From positions 186,001 through 250,000 of the forward strand of contig JACEFZ010015104.1 of the NCBI GenBank assembly GCA_014155875.1: a stretch of 64,000 nt of DNA, in the 5' to 3' direction. Made by a program: the position numbers and the translations under genes. Source of the stretch: Cepaea nemoralis (taxonomy: Eukaryota > Mollusca > Gastropoda > Stylommatophora > Helicidae). Numbering within the stretch: the first letter of the stretch is position 1; every line of letters starts with the position of its first letter. The notes under the pieces were generated by a model. The model did not search any database. It saw only the letters and a list, made by a program, of their open reading frames with translations, and was not told where the DNA came from. Positions 10,734 to 21,500 of this stretch are shown here, one piece after another.

Positions 10734-11764
10734 AGCGTAGCAACTTTGTAGAAACTGCAAAACGAAAGATTAAGGCAGATCCCATACTTAACATATCAAC
10801 AGTCAAGCCCATTTACAATGCACACAACTTCCCAGCTTGGAGACAGCAGCAACTGCCTGAGATGATAGAAAACATTCCTGGTATTGAGAAAAAGAACACT
10901 CAGAATGAAACCGAAAGAAGAAAAATAACCCTCAACTACATAAAAGAACATTACCCAAGCAGCAATTGGACCCATGCATATACAGATGGATCAGCCAAAG
11001 ATTCAATTAAAAATGGAGGAGGAGGAATTCTCCTTAATTTAAAAAATGGAGTGATAAAAACACAGTCAGTGGCAACTGGAAAATTTTCAAGTAACTTCAA
11101 AGCGGAGGTAGAGGCTTTGAAAACTGCAGCAGAAATGCTCTTGATGGAGGAAAATAAAGAGAAGCAAATAGCTATCTTCACAGATGCAAAGTCAGCTGTC
11201 TCAATACTGAAGAGCAAAAACAGCACAGAACTAGCTGACCTAAGAGCAGCACTCCATGGTCTATGCCAGAAATCCAAAAAAGTTGTAATACAGTGGATCC
11301 CATCACATTGCAGTATACCTGGAAATGAAGAGGCTGACAGACTAGCAAAAGAGGGTGGACGATTACCACAGCCTGACATAGACATAACCTATAATGAGGC
11401 AAAAAGGTTTATAAAAAGCACTTATAGAACCAAATGGGAATCAGAGCATCCAGGCCACCAGAAGGATGATGCATATTACAAACTCGACCAAAGAGAACAA
11501 GTAGCAATCTTCAGACTCCGCACAGGACATAACAGGCTGAAACACCACTTGTTCAATAAACTAAAGATAGGGGATACCGATGAATGTAATTGTGGAACTG
11601 GTAAAATGACAGCTAAACATTTGCTGCAGGAGTGCCCAATATATGCAGAACAGAGAAAGATATTTTGGCCCACGCCTACTTCATTTGAGGACAAGCTCTA
11701 TGGAGATATCAACAAGCTCAAGTTGACTACAGCTTACTTTAACTACATTCAGGTTGACATCTAA
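10718..11764 (+). CDS. LINE RNase H and Cys/His C-terminus, -1 frame
   Basis: This frame overlaps the end of the RT frame and is open from about 10709 to TAA 11762; its first internal ATG is 10862. The RNase H catalytic set is visible: YTDGSAKD (D), FKAEVEALK (E), IFTDAKSAV (D) and GNEEADRLAKEG (D), with IPSHC before the last. A C-terminal [15 protein letters not shown] motif follows, as in I-clade elements. With no start of its own it is probably the C-terminal part of the upstream polyprotein. It would degrade the RNA strand after first-strand synthesis. Confidence 0.88.
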   Translation, partial: GKGRLKRSNFVETAKRKIKADPILNISTVKPIYNAHNFPAWRQQQLPEMIENIPGIEKKNTQNETERRKITLNYIKEHYPSSNWTHAYTDGSAKDSIKNGGGGILLNLKNGVIKTQSVATGKFSSNFKAEVEALKTAAEMLLMEENKEKQIAIFTDAKSAVSILKSKNSTELADLRAALHGLCQKSKKVVIQWIPSHCSIPGNEEADRLAKEGGRLPQPDIDITYNEAKRFIKSTYRTKWESEHPGHQKDDAYYKLDQREQVAIFRLRTGHNRLKHHLFNKLKIGDTDECNCGTGKMTAKHLLQECPIYAEQRKIFWPTPTSFEDKLYGDINKLKLTTAYFNYIQVDI

Positions 11765-11834
11765 AGGTTCATGAAGATGTATTTAGACTGCCACACTTCA
11801 TACCACAGGTATGTCGGTTACAAAAGCGTCCCAG

Positions 11835-12115
11835 AGGCATGAAATGTAATATTGCTTGGATAGCACATCCATTACGTGGAAAGTCCGAATCAAAAGCTCA
11901 CTGTGTGGGCTTCATAAAAGGTGGAAAAAGTGCCCTAGTGTCACGAAATGGAATATTGCTTGGATAGCAAATCCATTACGTGAAAAGTCCGAATCGAAAG
12001 CTCACTGTGTGGGCTTCATAAAAGGTGGAAAAAGTGTCCTAGTGGCACGAAATGGAATATTGCTTGGATAGCAAATCCATTATGTGGAAAGTCTTAATCG
12101 AAAGCTCACTGTGTG
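11835..12115. repeat. 104-bp tandem repeat, 2.6 copies
   Basis: The unit contains ATTGCTTGGATAGCAAATCC, GTGGAAAGTCCGAATCGAAA and CTTCATAAAAGGTGGAAAAA. Two periods are exactly 104 bp (11851, 11955, 12059). The third copy runs straight into the composite repeat at 12116, and one unit-equivalent is also attached to that repeat's other copy at 55981-56045. Confidence 0.85.
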
Positions 12116-12564
12116 GATGTCATCTGCAGACTGCATTCTTCTGGTTTCCGGAGGAACAGCCTATGGTTGAACGGAAGGCCCAATATACGGAAGTGAGGCT
12201 AAGCAGCCATGTGCAGGACGTGACGATTCCTTGGGTGAGCCCAGTACCAGAGCGCTGTGTGATGGCTCTGCAAGTATGGAAGCCTCCTTGGATGGCGGGG
12301 AATGCCCATGGTCTGCCCCTGCCTTCCCTTGAGGGTTGACCAGGATGTCTTTGCTGTTCTATATGGGCCAGCTAGGATGCGGGATAACACCACAACAGTG
12401 AGATTCAAATGTCCTAAGAAACCCCCGGGAAGGTTAACCCGGTCAACAAATGCCCGCAGAAGTCGGATGTGTCGGCCTAACGGCGCAAGAACGCAGCTCT
12501 GCTGTAAACAGGCACAACGCAGTCACATCCGAAAAAAAATCCGGATGAACGCAGAAGAAGAAGA
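12116..12564 (+). mobile_element. Composite dispersed repeat ending in a CCCGGG SINE
   Basis: It matches 55530-56045 in reverse over its full length (shared TGCAGACTGCATT, GCCATGTGCAGGACATGAC-like, ATGGCGGGGAATGCCCA). In both copies the last ~140 bp (12424-12564) is the CCCGGG..GAA-tailed SINE, joined at the same base after CCTAAGAAAC. The two have therefore amplified together as one unit. No transposase or RT is seen. Confidence 0.7.
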
Positions 12565-12960
12565 GACGATTAATAATTCCTTCGCACTTAATCAGTTAAC
12601 AATGAAGACACAAACAAAACATCCCACAATGCATTCTGTCCCGTGGACTGCCAATCATCTACGACCACGCCACCTTTTCCCCTTAAAAAAACACTGCAGT
12701 GGGTCATATATTCAGTTAGTCGCGGTTTCAACTTCACGGCAAAGGGTCGCCCCATTATGCCCCGTTCCTGTGCCAGTGAACATCACACAAAATGCCCCTC
12801 ACAGCCCCATGTGAAAAGTGGAACAGACAGTAGTCTGTACAAACCAACAGCCAGCACAGGTATACTGTACATAATACCGCTGCGAGAATGCCAACACAAA
12901 AGTCTGCAACGAAAAATACAGTTCATAGTCGATGGAAACCCAGCAGCCACACATTACTGC

Positions 12961-12988
12961 ATGATTGATTGATTGATTGATTGATTTA
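12961..12988. repeat. (ATTG)n microsatellite
   Basis: Seven ATTG units in a row. Confidence 0.9.
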
Positions 12989-12994
12989 GGAACC

Positions 12995-13870
12995 GACATC
13001 ACAGCATTCGGGGCATTCCCATAAGCGCTCCGTCCCCGTTCTCAGCGGCTAGCGAAGAGTTCCAACACCAATAGTTCCAGTAGCAATCTGATTATAAGTC
13101 CGTCTCGCCTTTCCCCTGAGCGTTGAACGTCGGCCAGATCCCCTCGTCACTCCTCGCTGTCGCATTCTTACCAGACTATGGTAATCCATTTGCTCCTCCG
13201 AGGTGTACACATGCTCCCACAAGGCCGCAACCATGTCTGCCTTGTCATGCATGAATACTCCACCAAGTTTTGCCGAGCCAGCCAATCTGTCCGCCTATTC
13301 ATTTCCCAGCACACCAGCATGCCCCGGAGAAAAGATCTAGACGATGCTTGCCACCCATGACCTCCGAAGCTAAGCAAGCCACTCTGCCCGAAGCTTGCCT
13401 GTCCTCACCTTCCTCGGTATGCTTTCTGAGTCAGTTACAACACAATGTGTGTGTGTGTATCGTATTCTCCATCCAGCGGAAAGCTGCACTGACCGCTTCC
13501 ACCTCCATTTTAAGCTAGATGTTGTGGTATCATATGCCAGGATCTCCTGCACCAAACGTCGACCATTGGCTTTTGCTAAGAACCCAAGGCACTTCTCCTA
13601 CCTCTCAACGCCGCCCCATCTGTGTAGATAATCACATCACCCGAGCGAGCATTATCCTGAATTAGTTGTTGGATTTCCACTTCCGTGGACCCTACTGGCC
13701 ATTCCCTGCACTCCCGGCTCAATGTGATTATAACTCTGCACAAGTCTGCTCCGCTGGCACTCTGATCCACTCCTCTCCTCGCCTAATGTTCTCCAAGAGG
13801 CACACCTGTCTGATCGTATCCTCCGCCGGAGCCATACACGATTTCCCTCTTTTCAGTCACTTACCCTGAA
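12995..13870 (-). pseudogene. LINE E RNase H / 3' end remnant
   Basis: On the - strand, fragments from several frames give an RNase H start (DVIIYTDGAALRGRRSA), the T/S-rich core, then the tail with GSGRRSTLRGKARRTYNQIA and ..CPECCDVG. This order matches the + strand copy at 16669-17365. Several frameshifts and a (GT)n tract break it. Only the RNase H and tail of the LINE are present. Confidence 0.7.
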
Positions 13871-14034
13871 CTGCGTCCAGCGCCTCATGCAACGGGTGAT
13901 CTGTGTCTGCAACTACTCTGAGGTATGCCTTCGCCTGCATCACCTTGAGCCTACCATTACCAGCAACAGTCGGCAGACCAAGGATGTAAAGCATACACAC
14001 AACTGGGGTGTCTCTGGTATAAGGCAACCCAGTT

Positions 14035-14100
14035 GGTTCAGTGCTATCATTTGGGAATGCTCAATGTGCAGTGACGTCGTTCGACATAACAACATTTAAT
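14035..14100 (+). mobile_element. LINE E extreme 3' end fragment
   Basis: It encodes the terminal WECS-CSDVV motif and the short tail ACATAACAACATTTAATC. Similar tail-only fragments sit at 62365-62440 and at the ends of the other LINE E copies. Confidence 0.5.
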
Positions 14101-15300
14101 CTGTTACAGATGTTCCTCCATGCCATGTTGTCCAAAGCAGGGGAAGACCAAGAGAGAAGATTCTAGGCAGTTTGGACCATACTATTAAGGATCTTATCTC
14201 ATGGTCTCCCGTCCATAATAAGCTAGTGATGAGACAAGTACCAAATCTACAGAGAATATAGAAAGTCACCTCATGGCAACTATCAAGGATCTTATCTCAT
14301 GATCTCCCGCCTCCCCTCTTCCCGTTGTTAAAACATGCTCCAGATCTCCCTTTCTCATGATGTACCCAAAGAATGTGGATCTTTAAGAACTATTTCTTTC
14401 ATATTGTCCCCATTCGCTCTATTATTCATGAACACAAGGGTTAGAAAATCCACAGTGTAGAGTAACCCATATCGATGGCTACAATTAGTATTGCATTACT
14501 TATTAGTAATGGATAGAGGGCCATAAATCATCTGAGCTTTAGTATAAGACTTTCTGAACGAACAGATGCCTTTAAAGGAAGCCTGAGAATCCGCCTCCTT
14601 GTCAAGCGTAAAGAAGATTCTAGTGAAGAGGAGAGCCGCCAGACATGAACATTTTGTTAAGAGTACACTACAAGACATTTCATTTAATCATTAACCAACT
14701 GGTGCCATCAGTTGATGTAAGCTGGCGCAGATGTTAAGACGATGACCGGGACACCTATGGCCCATGGACCTATCCGGAGAGTGTTAATGATGAATCTTAC
14801 TAATCACTCATCATCATCATCTTCCACTTTTGCCTTCAAGAGTTTTGGGGAGGGAAGTTGATGTCGCAGAGCTCGATGGGTGGAGTGTAATTTCATGTGA
14901 TTGCAATTGCAGTGTCTTTGATTTCAATACATTTTCTTCAAGGGCGTCCTCTTGCTCTCGTTTCAGATCTTCTTTGATGTAGCGCCAGTGTTGGTAGTTA
15001 ATGGTGCTGCAATCTAAAGCGATGGCCGAAACATTCGATCTTCTGCCTTTCAAAATATGTGGCACAATCTGTAGCCATCCATTAGTGATTACTAATTTAC
15101 TAACCACTATAATGTCGTCATGGAAACCACGCCAGCTGCCCGGAAAATATTAATTCCGCAATATATGACGTTTGGTAATATTACTTTACTGTGTGTTAAA
15201 ATAAACACTAACATTTTCTAAAACAATAGCAAGCAAAAGTAACACAAAATTCGTGAAGATATTTACACCAAGATAATTATGTCTCATATTTTCACATCAT
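14101..15300. other. Intergenic sequence upstream of VAC14
   Basis: No recognised gene. A - strand open frame (14817-15107, 96 aa, with QHWRYIKEDLKREQED) runs into a CAT/ATG triplet tract, as LINE tails here do. I recognise no family, so it may be a LINE remnant. A direct repeat of GGATCTTATCTCATG occurs at 14189 and 14287. Confidence 0.4.
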
Positions 15301-15305
15301 TTTGC

Positions 15306-15313
15306 TCACGTGA
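15306..15313 (+). promoter_or_regulatory. E-box of CLEAR type
   Basis: TCACGTGA, the core of the CLEAR element (GTCACGTGAC) bound by TFEB/MITF factors at lysosomal genes, lies 113 bp before the VAC14 start codon. VAC14 acts on endolysosomes, which makes the match plausible. An 8-bp match alone can occur by chance. Confidence 0.45.
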
Positions 15314-15320
15314 TAGTTGT

Positions 15321-15332
15321 AAAATGGCGGCC
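15321..15332 (+). promoter_or_regulatory. YY1-like motif near the transcription start
   Basis: AAAATGGCGGCC closely resembles the AAGATGGCGGC motif that sits at or just downstream of the transcription start of many TATA-less housekeeping genes. It suggests that the VAC14 start site is near 15310-15330, giving a 5' UTR of about 100 nt. There is no TATA box. Confidence 0.5.
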
Positions 15333-15425
15333 GGCAGGAACATGGAGGCGGTCTAGCAGACGTTTGTTGACCAACTACAGCTGACCAGTTTCTTCACACA
15401 GTCCCACAAGTTTAGCTGCTACAAC

Positions 15426-15526
15426 ATGACCGATAAGGAACATGCACCATTGACAGCAGCTTGTGTTCGAGCATTAGTGGATAAATTGTACGAGAAAAGG
15501 AAAAGTGCTGCCTTGGAAATTGAAAG
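15426..15526 (+). CDS. VAC14: VAC14 exon 1 (residues 1-33, phase 2 end)
   Basis: Begins [20 protein letters not shown] and continues [13 protein letters not shown], matching the VAC14 N-terminus where a conserved [16 protein letters not shown] follows a short leader. The ATG is the first in a context lacking upstream in-frame homology. The exon ends AG before GTGGGA, leaving two bases of an Arg codon that exon 2 completes. Confidence 0.93.
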
Positions 15527-18500
15527 GTGGGAGTTTGAACATCTGATCTCAGTGAGACCGATGACTGAAAATGAATGACTGGATCTAGCAATTAGAAGTT
15601 CCAGTTTCTTATGAGTCTACTGTAGAAAATACTCATTTTATATGATTATACAAAGTAGAACCAACATTCCATATATTATATACCATACAGTATTTTGTGG
15701 TTCCATTAGTTTAATATAATATATGACTCATATTATATATGATATGATTTCATTAATTTGAACAATCAAAACGATCTAAATCTAGTCTATCTCATCTCTA
15801 TATAAAGTTTAATTACCACGTATCCCTAAGTCTAGGATAGACTTAGACGTGCAAAACAAGCTTAGCGTAGTTGTAACAATTTTCTGTATTGAATCAATGA
15901 TGCCATCACCCCATATACATACAGTCGTCACCTATTTGAACACCATTTCAGTACAGAGTACTCCCCTTGCCCCGTACATGATCTACTATACTGTTAATAC
16001 TAAGTATCCTGATACGAGGGGAAGTCAATAAGTAAGTCACAAATGGCTGTAGAAAAATAACTAAATATGATAACAACTTAAAACCAGTTTACTTTTATAC
16101 ATACATTGTCCCTTGATTTCTCAACATAATTTCCACCAACATTTATGCACTTATCCCATCATTTTATCAGTCCTCCCAAACCGGCTGCATAGAACTGCAT
16201 GCTTTTTTTTCATTTACCTGCCATCCTACAGAACTGTGTGACTTACTTATTGACTCGCCCTCGTAACTTTTTCTACCCAGCTATGCAGCGCTTTACGGGA
16301 CAAACATTTGTCAGCATAAACACTGAAAACCCACCTTGGCGGGAGACATTTCGTGAATGACGCCGAAGTTGAATGTGAAGTGAAAACGTGGTTTAGAAAA
16401 TAGAGCATGCAGTTCTATGCAGCCGGTTTGGGAGGACTGATAAAACGATGGGATAAGTACATCAATGTTGGTGGAAATTATGTTGAGAAATATAGGGACA
16501 AAGTATTATAAAAATAAACTGTTTTAAGTTGTTATCATATTTAGTTATTTTTCTACAGCCATTTGTGGCTTCCTTATTGACTTCCCCTCATATATTGATT
16601 TACGGCAAATATCCCTTGCCATTATTACAATTACCATACTATAATTAGTATGAACTAGTCATGAAGTAATGATTTTTACGTATTTCTCAGTCATGTGCAA
16701 CACACATCAAGGTGACATAGTCATCTACATTGATATGTCAGTTGTGAGAAACAAACGTAGTGGCTGGGGCTTTATTGCAAAGGCTAATGGGCGAGTCTTG
16801 AAAAAGGAGAGCCTGGCATTTGAGACTACGACCTCCAGCATAAAATTGGAGGTGGAGGCAGTAACAGCGGCATTCCGGTGGCTACAGGAGACTACTGCAA
16901 CACACGTTGTGTTCATTACGGATTCAAAGAATATGCTTAGCAAGGTGGAGAAAGGAATGTTTCGTGTGGAATGGCTCTCGTTGCTTCAGAGGTCACAGAT
17001 TGTGAGAATTGTATGGATAATTTGCCCTGGTCATGGCGGGTGTATGGGGGAATGAACAGGCTGATAGACCAGCAGGGAATGCACCTCTAATCTTGCCTAT
17101 GGACAAGGTGGAGGTGGTCGTGCACTTGTGGGACCAGGTGGAGAAGGCGGAGGAACAGATTGAGATCCCATATGTGGAAAGAATGAGATTCCGGGTGATC
17201 GGCAGGGGTTCTGGAAGAACTCAAAACTGAGAGGGAAGACCAGGAGAACATTTAATCAGATAGCGGTGGGAACGATTAGTAGCATGACTCTTCACTGGCT
17301 GTTGAATGAGGGGACTGAGCACGTATGGGAATGTCCTGAGTGCAGTGATGTCGGTTCTTGACTCAACTCAACTCTCAGTCATGTGTGTATCTTCTTCTTC
17401 TGCGTTCATCCGGAGTTTTTTTTCCGGATGTGGCTGCGTTGTGCCTGTTTACAGCAGAGCTGCGTTCTTGCGCCGTTAGGCCGACACATCCGACTTCTGC
17501 GGGTCATGTGTGTATTATTGTCATTGTTCTAGATTAATAAGAAATACTCTATGAAAGGGGAGAAAAAAAAAGGGCGACATTTTAGATTGACCTGTATGCC
17601 AAATTCAAAACCCTTTGAAAGTAATATTTTTTTGTCCATTCGTTTGTTTGTTAACTCTCTCATCCTCTCCCCCATATTGACACGTTTAATTAGGCATATT
17701 GATCAAATGCCTGTTTTCCCAAAAAATGTGTTGGATAGAGCTCACAAATAAAATCCAACAGTTCCTCATTCAAGTATGCGTTGATTGTAACTGGAGCTAT
17801 TCATTTTTTATCTATAGTTTTGTGTGCCGCTTGTCTGTAAATGACATATAGAATAAAATACTTGATTGCTGGTTTGCAAATATGTGTTATAAGCCATGTC
17901 CACAGTATTGCATGCTCAACTGGAATTACGTGTTGCAATACATGCGATTCAATGCCGCATGGGTTATTCACTGTTAAAATCATTAAATGATTTTTAAAGT
18001 AAATTTAAATTTAAAGTAGATGAATATTAAAGTTAGTTACATTTCCTTTGCCGGCTCCGTAGCAAAGGAGTTACGGACGCAGTTCGTAATCCTACACACC
18101 CACGTTCGAAACACAGCTGTGGGTGATTTGGCAGCAGACCGCCTTGCATTGGTTTTTTATGAAATGGTATGAGTGCCAGGGCGGTCTCTCTGGCTGAGGG
18201 GTTACAACACTTTCTCCGTTATCCCATTTGTCACGCAGAGTCTCGTAGCGGGAGCGAGCTGGGAGCGGTTCGTCCCCCACTGGTGACTTGCGGGACACTG
18301 AGCCGGCCGCTCAGAAAGCAATGGCAAACTACTGAGCGTAATCTTGCCAAGAAATAAACAGACAGCTGAAAGATGCTGCTGTTGACAGCGATGTCCTGTA
18401 AAGGATATGCGAATAAAAAAAAAAAAAAATGAGTGCCAGTCATTCAGAAAGCAATGGCAAACTACTGAATGTAAACTTGCCAAGAGATCACAACAGCAAA

Positions 18501-21500
18501 AATGCTGGTGTTGACTGCAACGTCCTGTAAAGAATATGCAACTTACTTGTTTTTAAGATATACTTTCCAGGATGTCACAGTCGACCCCAGCATTTTTTGG
18601 TTGTTTATGATTTCTTGACAAGTTCATGTTCAGTAGTTTGCCATTGCTTTCTGAATGACCTGTACAAGGTGGTCTGCTTCCAAATCGTCGCATTTTTTGT
18701 GTTTCAAATGCAGCATGCAGGATTATGAATTGCGTTCGTAACTTCTTCATAATGCAGGATGATTAAAGCCATTGTGTTAAAATTTGCTATACTTGCATAA
18801 AAGTGGGTTATTAAGAAATTCATTAACTGAAATTCTAGTGAAGTCTATATGGTTCCTCACTAATTTATATGTTTCCCTGCGACATATATGCGTTGTATTT
18901 TGTGTATGATTTATTGAGAATAGAATAATCGAAAACTGTACACGTTTGTGCTGGTAATCCATGATGTATATTTTAGATAAAAGATTATTAGAATGAATGC
19001 CGATTTTTACAGTAATAAGAGGGACGTGGCTAAGATTGTCTTTGCCAAATGGTTAATAATCAAAAACAAATACTTGAAGAAGTGGTCACAAAATTATGAA
19101 AGCCTTCCTAATACAAAACTTATTTTTTAACATGACTCATATTTAGTGGCTTCCGAGTGTATCCGAATAAATAAATAAATAAATCAGGTGCCGTCTTTAC
19201 AATGAAGATTGGCTGCAATGGATCTCCAATACTGTCTGTCTCTCGCCTTGATTGTACATTTGTACATTCTGTCAGACTGCTGTTTGTCTATCTTTTGATG
19301 TTATCTTCCCACTTGTATCGTTGTCTACCTCTTACTCGCTTGCCTTCAACCTCACTCTCCGGTATGGTTTTTATAAGAGTGTTATGTCTATTAATGTGGC
19401 CTAATTATTGCACTCTTGTTTATTTCTTTCGTCATCATCGTGTACTTGCTGATAAGTGGGGGGTCATGTTTCACCACCTCGCACGACCATCAGAATCGTG
19501 GATTAGCTTTGTGTTTGTGTTCTTGTCTTGACCATGCCATGTGACCAAGCCATCCAGATGTTTACTTCTTTGCCTTCCCTTTTTCTTTTTCCTTCAATCT
19601 TGCAAGGTGTCACCAAATTCTTCGGTTTATTTCTTCTCATAATGTTCCTAGAAAATGTTGACTGTTTACGTCTAATTTCTCTAATCTGTTTATGGTTTTC
19701 ATTTGCTTCTTGTAGAACTTGTTTTTCTGTCTGTCCATAGTATTCTTTGCATTTTCCTCAGAAACCATATTTCCACTGCCATTAGATATTCTCAGCTTGT
19801 TTGCTCATTGTCTACATTTCACATCCATACAAAAGTACATGTTCTATGTAGCACTTCAACACTCTTTTTCTCATTGCAATTGACCTCTTTTTATTAGCCA
19901 GAATGTTTTGGGCATGTTATGAGAAGAAATGAATTGGAGAACTTGGTGACAACTGGCAAGATCGAAGGGAAGAGACCAAGGGGAAGACATAGAAGTAAAT
20001 ATGGCTATGTGGCATGGTCGAGACAGAAACACGGAGCTGATCCACGACTCTGGTGATCGAGGGAGATGGCAGAACATGACAGCCCACGTTTACCGGCATG
20101 GCACATGATGGATGGTTGGATGTTTTCCATCATGAATAAGGCTACCATTGCCATGGCGATTCTAGTTCTTATCTCCTCAAGGCACTGACTATCAGATGTT
20201 ATGACTGTTCCGAGATAGTTATACTGATTCACTTGTTTAAGAATATTCCCATTTACCCATATATTACATTTTGGTATTTCTTTATTCTTAGTGACGATCA
20301 TAATCTCTACTCTTTTTTCATTCCCAGGTTTTCTAGGACCTCTGTATTTGATTCTTTTTGTTTCCTTGAAATACGGCATATTCTTCTGTATATCCACATC
20401 TCCAGGGCCTTATTTGATTGACTGATTGCTTGTTCATTGTCCAGGCTTCTGTTCCACTTAGTAGTGTTGAATATGCATAACAACTGACAATTCTAATTTT
20501 TAATGCGTTGTTAATCTCTCTAGATAAAGTAAAAAGTAATCAGTAAAAGCAATCTAGATGTTAATACTGATTTACTGCTGTTTCATTCCTATTCTCTTTG
20601 TTAACATGATACTGTGATACTAATATCCTATAATTATAAGGCTGAGAATATGTTGTCCGACTAAGCTACACAATACAGTCTTTTAGACCAAGTCTTCGCT
20701 AGCAAGATGTGATGACAGCTGGTTGATTACTGCTTTGTAGCAAGCCCAGAATGAGGTGAAGATGAAGAATACGAAGTGAGTGGTTACGATAGCTTAACAA
20801 TTTATGTTTTCATTTGCTAAGTTTGAAGTCAAGCATAGTCCATATGCATGTTACTAATTCTAGTGGACTGGACTGATTATTTGCATGTGGATTAGCTTTA
20901 CCTATTACCAGTGTTGAAGTGTTACCAGTGTCCCATGCCATCAAACAAACCCACTCTAACTTCTGAGGTACTTGTAATTTACATCCCTGAGTCAAGGATT
21001 AGAAGTTGTCAATATTTCAGTCCAACTGACCAGTGGAGGGGTTGAACCTGCTCATCCATTCGGCCATGCTGACCATTATCTGTTAGCTCAGTAACGTGAA
21101 GCATGTGTGTCATTTGTCTTTCAGGATTGTCAAAGAATTGTCTGCAAGTAATCATGTGTGTCATTTGTCTTTCAGGATTGTCAAAGAATTGTCCGCAAGT
21201 AATCATGTGTGTCATTTGTCTTTCAGGATTGTCAAAGAAATGTCTGCAAGTAATCATGTGTCATTTGTCTTTCAGGATTGTCAAAGAATTGTCCGCAAGT
21301 AATCATGTGTGTCATTTGTCTTTCAGGATTGTCAAAGAATTGTCTGCAAGTAATCATGTGTCATTTGTCTTTCAGGATTGTCAAAGAATTGTCCGCAAGT
21401 AATCATGTGTGTCATTTGTCTTTCAGGATTGTCAAAGAATTGTCTGCAAGTAACCAGCTGGATCAGATTAAGAAATTACTGAGAGTTCTAGAAGAATTTG

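Larger units (their letters stand above)
7671..11840 (+). mobile_element. I-group non-LTR retrotransposon (LINE), nearly intact
   Basis: The element comprises tandem 118-bp repeats, an endonuclease/RT frame, an RNase H frame and a short 3' UTR. No ORF1 (gag-like) frame is visible upstream, so it is either 5'-truncated or lacks ORF1. An RNase H C-terminal to the RT with an adjacent Cys/His motif places it with the I/Nimb/LOA-type clades. A decayed second copy of its 3' end lies at 39999-40313. The 3' boundary is approximate: after about 11835 a different tandem repeat begins. Confidence 0.8.

Noticed and set aside
14817..15107. 96-aa - strand frame as a divergent host gene sharing the VAC14 promoter
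   Set aside because: I recognise no domain, and the frame runs into an ATG/CAT triplet tract as the local LINE tails do; evidence is too weak to call a gene.
21096..21302. Possible short repeat peptide upstream of exon 2
   Set aside because: It is explained by tandem copies of the splice acceptor plus exon start; kept as a splicing finding, not as a gene.
21101..21426. Possible CRISPR-like array (regular 50-bp repeats)
   Set aside because: There are no distinct spacers; units are contiguous and contain a splice site in a eukaryotic gene.
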